A stretch of DNA of 11,364 bases from JAFGTF01 sp035527995 (GTDB taxonomy: Bacteria; Spirochaetota; B62-G9; DRHN01), in NCBI GenBank assembly GCA_035527995.1, contig DATKZJ010000227.1, positions 1 through 11,364 of the forward strand, read 5' to 3'. Under the pieces are notes generated by a model. The model was not told where the DNA came from, made no database searches, and saw only the letters and a list, made by a program, of their open reading frames with translations. A program made the position numbers and the translations under genes. Every line of letters begins with the position of its first letter. Position 1 is the stretch's first letter. Below are positions 1-5,136 of the stretch, in pieces.

Positions 1-86
1 ATGCGGATCGTAGCTGCCTGCTTCAGGGCACCCGATTTGGATCGTGTATACTTAAAGAAGCTTTCATCACGTAGAGGCGATCCCCG

Positions 87-2393
87 CTACTCCATCCTAC
101 CCCTGATGATCGCCTTCGGTTTTATCCAGAAGATCATTGCAGGCAGTACGAATATCACTCCGATGAGGCAGCCGATCATGGTGACAGAAATGAGGAGCCC
201 GAAATAGAGTATGGGCTTGAAGCTTGAAAAGAGGAGAACGCAGAACCCGGCGATGAGGGTAAACGAGGTGAAGAAGATCGGAATACCCGAGTTTACGAGC
301 GCGCTTTTTATCCTCTCTGTGAGAGGCAGATCGTGCCTGGTACGGGCAAACCGTATCATATAGTGTATGGCGTTGTCCACACCAAGCCCGACAGCGATGC
401 TCGCGATCATAGCGGTAATGAAGTCGAGCGGGATCTTGAAGTAGCTCATTGCCCCAAAGTTCAACAGAAGTCCGAAGATGATAGGGACGAGCCCGAAGAG
501 CCCGTGCGTGAAGGATCTGAAGGTAAGAGATATTATGAAGAAGACGATGAGGATACTGATGCTGATGCTGAGCAGCTGGGACCGGATCGTGTAGTCGACG
601 AGGGAGAGGTAGATGAGGTCAACACCGGACATATCCACATTTATCCCATCGAACTTGTTTTTGCTCATATACTCCTCAAACTCCCTCCTGAACTGCTTCA
701 TTTCAGTAATCGTTGGGTCATCCATGTTCACCCTCGTAACCCGCACTACCATGCTGGCGTGTCTGAAGTCCTCTGTGATGACATTGGAGAGGCTCTTGGT
801 AAGCTCCGTCATCTTGAACAGAAGAAGGATCTTGAGCAGGTCTGCATCGGTCTCCGGCAGTCTGTAGTATTGAGGGTCGTTTTTATTGAGGAGCTGGTTC
901 GCCCTCTTTATGTACCCTACAAGTGAGGTCGTCTGGCCGAACAGGTTCTTTTGTCTGACCCACTGTTCCACACTGTCGACGTACCGCAGAGTGGCAAGGC
1001 TCTTGAAGTTGAGATCTTCTCGCTCATCGGTCTCGAAGTTGATATTTATCGTGGAAACACCGCCGAAGTTAGACCGAATGAACCGCTCATTGGCGAGGAT
1101 CACAGAGTTCTTCTTGAAGTAGCGTTTCCAGCTCGTATCTACGACGATATTTCTTATGCCGGCGATAGACCACGCCCCCACGAGAAGGGCAAGCAGCAGG
1201 ATGATCTTCCAGCGGAGCGCTATGATGGAGGCGAGACGGTGGAACAGGGCGTTTAGCCTGCTGCCGCTCTTCCACGCATGGAACTCTCTTTTAGGTTTTT
1301 TTAGCACGCAGAGAATACTCGGGAGAAAGGTGAGGCTAAGGCACATGGAGAAGAATACGCCGATGAGCACGAATATCCCAAGCTCACGCATCGGCTTGAT
1401 CTTGTTTATCGTGAGCGCGGCAAAGCCGGCGATGGTGGTTACCGATGCCAGTACAATGGTCTTTCCGATGCTGTTCATGGAGGTTTCGATGTTTTTATAT
1501 CTGCCCCCATCGTTGTTGATGTCCTTGTAGTACTGGTTGAGGAAGTGAATACTGTAGGAAGAGGAGATCACGAGAATGAGAGTGGGCAGCATGACGCCCA
1601 CAATCGTGATCTGTTTTCCGAACAGCCCCATGAGGCCAAGGGTCCAGATGATGCTCCCTATCATGATGGAGAGAGGAAGAATTATCCCTCTCGCGGACCT
1701 GAAGTTTGTGAGCAGTACCAGTATGACGAGCACAACAATGGGAATGGCGAGACGTATCGCGTCCCTGCTCACATACTCCTGGACCCATGACTCGATGATG
1801 GGTCTTCCGTGAATGTAGAACTCCTCAGGACCCCTGTAAGGCTCCACGATGCTGAACAGTTTGGCTTTTATCCCTTCCGTGTTGTAGTCGTCCTTCAGAC
1901 GTATGTAGATTGCGATGGATTCGCCGTTTTCCGAGACGACGACGTTCTTTAGCGTAGGTTCGGAGAGCATCTCCTTTTTGTATTGTTCTATCTTCTCCCT
2001 AGACTGAGGGATCTCTTTGCCCGGGAAACTCTCCTTTATTACGATCATACCGAAGAGATACTTGAACACAGTAGCATTGAGAGGGTCAATAACCTCATCT
2101 ACCTCAGGGAGTTTCTGGATCTCTTCGGATATCTTCTTTATCTTCGTCAGCGTAGAAAGAGAATATGCATCGTCCGACTGTACGCTAATCATGACGAAGG
2201 TGGATGACCCGAATCTCTTCAGAGTGCGTTTGAGGCTTATGAGTTCCTTGTTGTTCTCCGGCGCGAGGTCTATGAGGTTCGAGGAAATTCGTACGTTTTT
2301 TGCGAAGTATGCAAACAGGAGTGTGATAAGTATAACAATAATAATAATGGGGATACGAAGACGAATAATGGTTCGAGCAACCCTATTCAGCAT
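87..2393 (-). CDS. RND-superfamily (MMPL-type) membrane exporter
   Basis: The 768-residue protein has the two-fold RND layout. TM1 (about residues 12-31) is followed by a large extracytoplasmic loop (about 32-212) and a block of membrane segments (about 213-365). TM7 (about 395-412), a second large loop (about 413-603) and another membrane block (about 604-757) repeat the pattern. Both halves end in short basic cytoplasmic tails. The second half carries GVDNAIHYMIR (671-681), the acidic TM4-like motif of this superfamily. The equivalent first-half site reads SSSYSIHF (277-284) and lacks the Asp. Family members are proton-driven exporters of lipids, hopanoids or hydrophobic compounds; the substrate here cannot be read from sequence. 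The start sits just before TM1 and about 19 nt downstream of a predicted transcription start, with no clear Shine-Dalgarno. No membrane-fusion or outer-membrane partner gene is visible. Family assignment is secure, function is not. Confidence 0.9.
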   Translation of the reverse strand: MLNRVARTIIRLRIPIIIIVILITLLFAYFAKNVRISSNLIDLAPENNKELISLKRTLKRFGSSTFVMISVQSDDAYSLSTLTKIKKISEEIQKLPEVDEVIDPLNATVFKYLFGMIVIKESFPGKEIPQSREKIEQYKKEMLSEPTLKNVVVSENGESIAIYIRLKDDYNTEGIKAKLFSIVEPYRGPEEFYIHGRPIIESWVQEYVSRDAIRLAIPIVVLVILVLLTNFRSARGIILPLSIMIGSIIWTLGLMGLFGKQITIVGVMLPTLILVISSSYSIHFLNQYYKDINNDGGRYKNIETSMNSIGKTIVLASVTTIAGFAALTINKIKPMRELGIFVLIGVFFSMCLSLTFLPSILCVLKKPKREFHAWKSGSRLNALFHRLASIIALRWKIILLLALLVGAWSIAGIRNIVVDTSWKRYFKKNSVILANERFIRSNFGGVSTININFETDEREDLNFKSLATLRYVDSVEQWVRQKNLFGQTTSLVGYIKRANQLLNKNDPQYYRLPETDADLLKILLLFKMTELTKSLSNVITEDFRHASMVVRVTRVNMDDPTITEMKQFRREFEEYMSKNKFDGINVDMSGVDLIYLSLVDYTIRSQLLSISISILIVFFIISLTFRSFTHGLFGLVPIIFGLLLNFGAMSYFKIPLDFITAMIASIAVGLGVDNAIHYMIRFARTRHDLPLTERIKSALVNSGIPIFFTSFTLIAGFCVLLFSSFKPILYFGLLISVTMIGCLIGVIFVLPAMIFWIKPKAIIRGRME

Positions 2394-2418
2394 CAGGAAC
2401 AGACCGATTTTTTCCCAA

Positions 2419-2447
2419 AATATATACTAATGGCTTTAGACTGTCAA
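2419..2447 (-). promoter_or_regulatory. Predicted sigma70 promoter of the RND exporter gene
   Basis: Reading the minus strand, a perfect -35 box TTGACA (2447-2442) is followed by a 17-nt spacer and a -10 box TATATT (2424-2419), one mismatch from consensus. Transcription would start near 2412, giving a leader of about 18-19 nt before the exporter ATG at 2393. The match to consensus is the best in the window. That it drives the exporter is inferred from position and orientation. Confidence 0.7.
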
Positions 2448-2549
2448 CAAACTATTAGACTACAATCGGAAACTTGTCGGCAAAGAATAAAACTTTCCGT
2501 TTTTCGGATATTTTAATACATTAATATTAAAAGTGTCGAGTCTTTTTCC

Positions 2550-2981
2550 ATGAACAACAGTCCAATTATCAAATGCAGAAAATGCGGTGCAAAGAACCGT
2601 TTGATTATAGACAACCTGCACTCAGTGCCCCGCTGCGGAAAATGCAAGGACCCTCTTGTAATTCCTGACAGTGCGATCAGTATAGGAGGGGGCGAATTTC
2701 ATTCGGAGGTGCTCCAGGAAACACTCCCGACGGCGGTGGACTTCTGGGCTCCGTGGTGCGGTCCATGCAGGATGGTGTCTCCTGTACTGGAGGAGATCGC
2801 CAGGGAGAATCCCGGAAGGATCAAGGTCGTGAAGGTCAACTCCGATGAAAACCAGGACCTCTCCGCACAGTACGGCATACAGGGTATTCCCACTATCATA
2901 CTCTTCAGAGATGGAAGGGAAGTTGACCGCCTCATAGGGGTGGCTCCCAAAGAACATATTGTCAGGTTCCTTCGGCTTTGA
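2550..2981 (+). CDS. trxC: Thioredoxin 2 with N-terminal zinc ribbon
   Basis: This is a cytoplasmic disulfide reductase of 143 residues; E. coli TrxC has about 139. An N-terminal zinc ribbon has four cysteines, C9/C12 and C29/C32, with the same CxxC-16-CxxC spacing as TrxC. The thioredoxin fold follows, with active site FWAPWCGPC (C70 and C73) and cis-proline P114 in GIPT. In the family, TrxC reduces oxidised proteins and its zinc ribbon modulates redox response. The ATG at 2550 leaves the zinc ribbon intact and has no obvious Shine-Dalgarno. The gene lies 103 bp upstream of nikR in the same direction, so co-transcription is possible but unproven. It is divergent from the RND exporter. A weak promoter-like pair (TTAGAC at 2436 and TACAAT at 2461, 19-nt spacer) lies upstream. 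A redox role alongside hydrogenase maturation would be inference only. Confidence 0.92.
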   Translation: MNNSPIIKCRKCGAKNRLIIDNLHSVPRCGKCKDPLVIPDSAISIGGGEFHSEVLQETLPTAVDFWAPWCGPCRMVSPVLEEIARENPGRIKVVKVNSDENQDLSAQYGIQGIPTIILFRDGREVDRLIGVAPKEHIVRFLRL

Positions 2982-3084
2982 GCCGCAGGATCGAAGCTTG
3001 ATGCTGCGACTTACATTTCCTTCCTCCTGAAATCGACAGAGAAAGACCGGTGAAGCAGGATTTACTCTTTTACAGGAGAGGATT

Positions 3085-3543
3085 ATGTCCCAACTGCAAC
3101 GATTCGGAGTATCCATAGAGAAGACCCTTCTCGACTCGTTTGATCATTTTATTCTTGAGCACGGATTTCAAAACCGCAGCGAAGCGATTCGAGATCTCAT
3201 CAGAGAAAAGCTCTCGAAGGAGAAGGGATTCAAGGACGAGAGCGTCATGGGGATCGTTACAACGATCTACAACCACCACATAAGAGGTCTTTCAGAAAAG
3301 CTTACCGAGATCCAGCACCACTACCAGGAGCTGATACTCTTTACGAACCATGTACATATCACGCACGAGCACTGTCTGGAGGTAATCGTTGTCCGGGGCG
3401 AGGAAAAGGTACTGAGGGATTTCACAACGAGAGTCGGCGGACAGCGGGGAGTACTCATGGCGCTCCCCTCGTTTTTTTCTCTTGAACTCGATGGCTTCGA
3501 AGAATCCATCGAACACAACAGGCATGAAGGGTCCGACGGTTAA
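3085..3543 (+). CDS. nikR: Nickel-responsive transcriptional regulator NikR
   Basis: NikR is a tetrameric repressor that binds operator DNA when loaded with nickel and usually limits nickel uptake. The N-terminal ribbon-helix-helix DNA-binding domain (about residues 1-45) opens with QRFGVSIEKTLLDSFD and includes NRSEAIRDLIRE. The C-terminal ACT-like domain carries all four residues of the high-affinity nickel site: H78, H89, H91 and C97, matching E. coli H76, H87, H89 and C95 with a constant offset of two, inside HVHITHEHCLE. The start is fixed by a strong AGGAGAGG ribosome site ending a few bases before ATG 3085. The length of 152 is longer than E. coli NikR (133). The C-terminus is odd: the usual GV-x-HG-x-L segment reads GVLMALP and a 20-residue acidic tail follows (see findings). 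The stop lies 3 bp from the convergent response regulator. Its position next to hyp genes fits nickel control of hydrogenase maturation. Confidence 0.93.
   Translation: MSQLQRFGVSIEKTLLDSFDHFILEHGFQNRSEAIRDLIREKLSKEKGFKDESVMGIVTTIYNHHIRGLSEKLTEIQHHYQELILFTNHVHITHEHCLEVIVVRGEEKVLRDFTTRVGGQRGVLMALPSFFSLELDGFEESIEHNRHEGSDG
3446..3478 (+). terminator. Terminator-like hairpin plus T-run inside the 3' end of nikR
   Basis: A 6-bp GC-rich stem, GGGGAG (3446-3451) with CTCCCC (3463-3468), has an 11-nt loop. It is followed after three bases by seven consecutive T residues (3472-3478). This is the shape of a Rho-independent terminator for plus-strand transcripts, but it lies about 65 nt before the nikR stop codon, within coding sequence. 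It could end the trxC/nikR transcript before it runs into the convergent gene, or it could be chance. Confidence 0.35.
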
Positions 3544-3546
3544 CGA

Positions 3547-3939
3547 TTATCCCTTCGGCCTGAGAGCGCGTTTTATAGCGGATATGAGCTCATCCGGTTT
3601 TATCGGTTTCTCGAGATATTCGTCGATAGGAAGGATCTCTCCGTCACGCTCAGGGTCATACTTGAATCCAGTTACCTTTCCAACGGATGTGACCATGACG
3701 ATGGGAAGGGCACAGACCTCCGGGTCGTTTCTTATCTTGTGAGTGATCTGAAAACCTTCGTCCGGTGTTGCCATCATCACATCGAGAATGATGATGTCAG
3801 GATTTTCCTCCTTTATCTTTCGAAATCCCTCCTTTCCGTCAAACGCGGAAATGACCTCATAGCCTTTCTCTTCGAGGATGAGTTTTTCTGCTTCAACAAT
3901 GTCTACATCATCGTCGATTATTAATACCCTCTGAGGCAT
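3547..3939 (-). CDS. Receiver-only response regulator (CheY/DivK-like)
   Basis: The 130-residue protein is a single phosphoacceptor receiver domain with no output domain. The acidic pocket is D9/D10/D11, the phosphorylated Asp is D53 (in ILDVMM), the switch Thr is T84 (in VMVTS), and the conserved Lys is K111 (in EKPIKP). The segment from T84 to K111 is 27 residues against about 22 in CheY; the extra part contains GFKYDPERDGEILPIDE. Such proteins relay a phosphoryl group or act by binding partners. No histidine kinase is in the window, so its partner is unknown. The start is set by GGAGGAG about 5 nt upstream of ATG 3939. It converges on nikR (3-bp gap) and diverges from hypA. A link to hydrogenase or nickel regulation rests only on this position. 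Confidence 0.92.
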   Translation of the reverse strand: MPQRVLIIDDDVDIVEAEKLILEEKGYEVISAFDGKEGFRKIKEENPDIIILDVMMATPDEGFQITHKIRNDPEVCALPIVMVTSVGKVTGFKYDPERDGEILPIDEYLEKPIKPDELISAIKRALRPKG

Positions 3940-4004
3940 CCATTCTCCTCCGATCTTATATCAAAAGCACTGGTGAGTGGGCTCCTGTACGGCCCATTGT
4001 TTCC

Positions 4005-4033
4005 TTGACCCACTATTTCTATGTTATTAAATT
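4005..4033 (+). promoter_or_regulatory. Predicted sigma70 promoter of the hyp operon
   Basis: TTGACC (4005-4010, five of six consensus bases) is separated by 17 nt from TAAATT (4028-4033, four of six). Transcription would start near 4040, giving hypA a leader of about 84 nt. A 6-bp dyad AGTGGG (3976-3981) / CCCACT (4009-4014) overlaps the -35 end, which is a plausible but unproven operator position. No classical NikR box (GTATGA-N16-TCATAC) and no sigma54 -24/-12 pair was seen in this gap (3940-4123). Confidence 0.45.
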
Positions 4034-4123
4034 AAATTACAAACTCGTTCGCGGTGTGAGCGGGAGTAGTATCCTTTTGTACCATATTTTGTAAAAAAGT
4101 CAAGCAGATTATCTCAAATATCG

Positions 4124-4459
4124 ATGCATGAACTGTCGATTGCAGAAGAACTACTACAGATAATAGAAAAGAGGGCCTCGGAGGAAGGCATCCGGAGGGT
4201 GGAAAGGATAAACCTCAGGATTGGTGAATACTCAGGGATCCTGCCCGACTCGCTCGAGTTTGCGTTTGAGGTACTCTCCAGGGGGAAGATCACAGAGGGC
4301 GCATCTGTAGAAGTAGAGATGATCTCGCCGAAATTCTCATGCGGAAAGTGCGGCGAGGCGGTGCTTTCGCATGAAACAAACTGCCCGAAGTGCGGCAGCG
4401 AGGATCTCACGCTGCATTGCGGTGACGAGCTTGAGATCATCTCCTTTGAGGGTGAATGA
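4124..4459 (+). CDS. hypA: Hydrogenase nickel incorporation protein HypA
   Basis: HypA delivers nickel to the large subunit of [NiFe] hydrogenases together with HypB. The 111-residue protein starts with MHELSIAEELL, and the N-terminal Met-His-Glu (H2) is the family's nickel-binding site. This fixes the ATG at 4124. The zinc-ribbon cysteines are C73/C76 (CGKC) and C87/C90 (CPKC). Length matches the family (about 110-120). It is the first gene of the hyp operon and ends 12 bp before hypB. No Shine-Dalgarno is visible in the 20 bases upstream, unlike nikR, hypC and hypE in this window. Confidence 0.96.
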   Translation: MHELSIAEELLQIIEKRASEEGIRRVERINLRIGEYSGILPDSLEFAFEVLSRGKITEGASVEVEMISPKFSCGKCGEAVLSHETNCPKCGSEDLTLHCGDELEIISFEGE

Positions 4460-4471
4460 GAGGATAGACAG

Positions 4472-5125
4472 ATGAAGGTAAATGTGATGGCGGATATCCT
4501 GAAGGCAAACGATCTGCTCGCGAAGGATATCGAGAAGCTTCTACGCGATAAAAGGATCGTTTCCTGGAACCTCATGGGATCACCGGGTTCGGGGAAGACG
4601 GCCGTCCTGGAAAAGGCCATTCCAATGCTTCCCGAGGGTATGCGCGTGGCTGTAATCGAGGGGGACCTGGCGACCTCCAACGATGCGGAGAGGATCGCCA
4701 AGACAGGGGTACAGTCGGCGCAGATCAACACGAATGGCGCCTGTCACCTCGATGCGGCTATGGTCCGGTCTGCATTGGAGATGATAGATCTGGACGGGAT
4801 TTCTATCCTGTTCATAGAAAACGTCGGCAACCTCGTGTGTCCTGCCGGTTTCTCACTCGGTGAAACAGGAAGGATCATTGTATCGAGCGTCACCGAGGGA
4901 CACGATAAGCCGGAGAAGTATCCATCCATGTTCAGCACGGCTGACCTCGTTCTGGTGAACAAGATGGACCTCGTATCGAGCACCGATTTTCGAATGGATT
5001 ACTTTATGAAAGGAATAAAGAGGATTAAACCGAAGGCGGATGTCATCCCTGTCTCCGCACGAGATGGTTCCGGGTTTGAGGAGCTCATCAGCTGGATTGC
5101 TGATCATATTCCGGGCTCCCCGTAA
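4472..5125 (+). CDS. hypB: Hydrogenase nickel incorporation GTPase HypB
   Basis: HypB is a SIMIBI-class GTPase that drives nickel loading with HypA. The 217 residues show Walker A GSPGSGKT (36-43), the EGDLAT switch segment (63-68), the metal site with C91-H92 (NGACHLDA) and C123 (NLVCP), ENVGN (116-120), and the guanine-specifying NKMD (163-166). The N-terminus is the short form: it has neither the His-rich stretch nor the CxxCGC motif found in some HypB proteins, so nickel storage is not expected. The start MKVNVM is typical of short HypB, with AGAGG about 9 nt upstream; an in-frame ATG at 4487 is a less likely alternative. It sits 12 bp after hypA and 11 bp before hypF. Confidence 0.96.
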   Translation: MKVNVMADILKANDLLAKDIEKLLRDKRIVSWNLMGSPGSGKTAVLEKAIPMLPEGMRVAVIEGDLATSNDAERIAKTGVQSAQINTNGACHLDAAMVRSALEMIDLDGISILFIENVGNLVCPAGFSLGETGRIIVSSVTEGHDKPEKYPSMFSTADLVLVNKMDLVSSTDFRMDYFMKGIKRIKPKADVIPVSARDGSGFEELISWIADHIPGSP

Positions 5126-5136
5126 ACTCTTTTCAT

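Noticed and set aside
333..926. Plus-strand 197-codon open frame opposite the RND exporter
   Set aside because: It is antisense to a clear membrane protein, has a composition typical of shadow frames, and shows no recognisable domain.
2436..2466. Promoter for trxC (TTAGAC with TACAAT)
   Set aside because: The 19-nt spacer and weak -35 make it unconvincing; it is mentioned only in the gene entry.
3955..3963. Extended -10 motif (TGATATAAG on the minus strand) upstream of the response regulator
   Set aside because: Transcription would start inside its own ribosome site, leaving almost no leader, and there is no matching -35.
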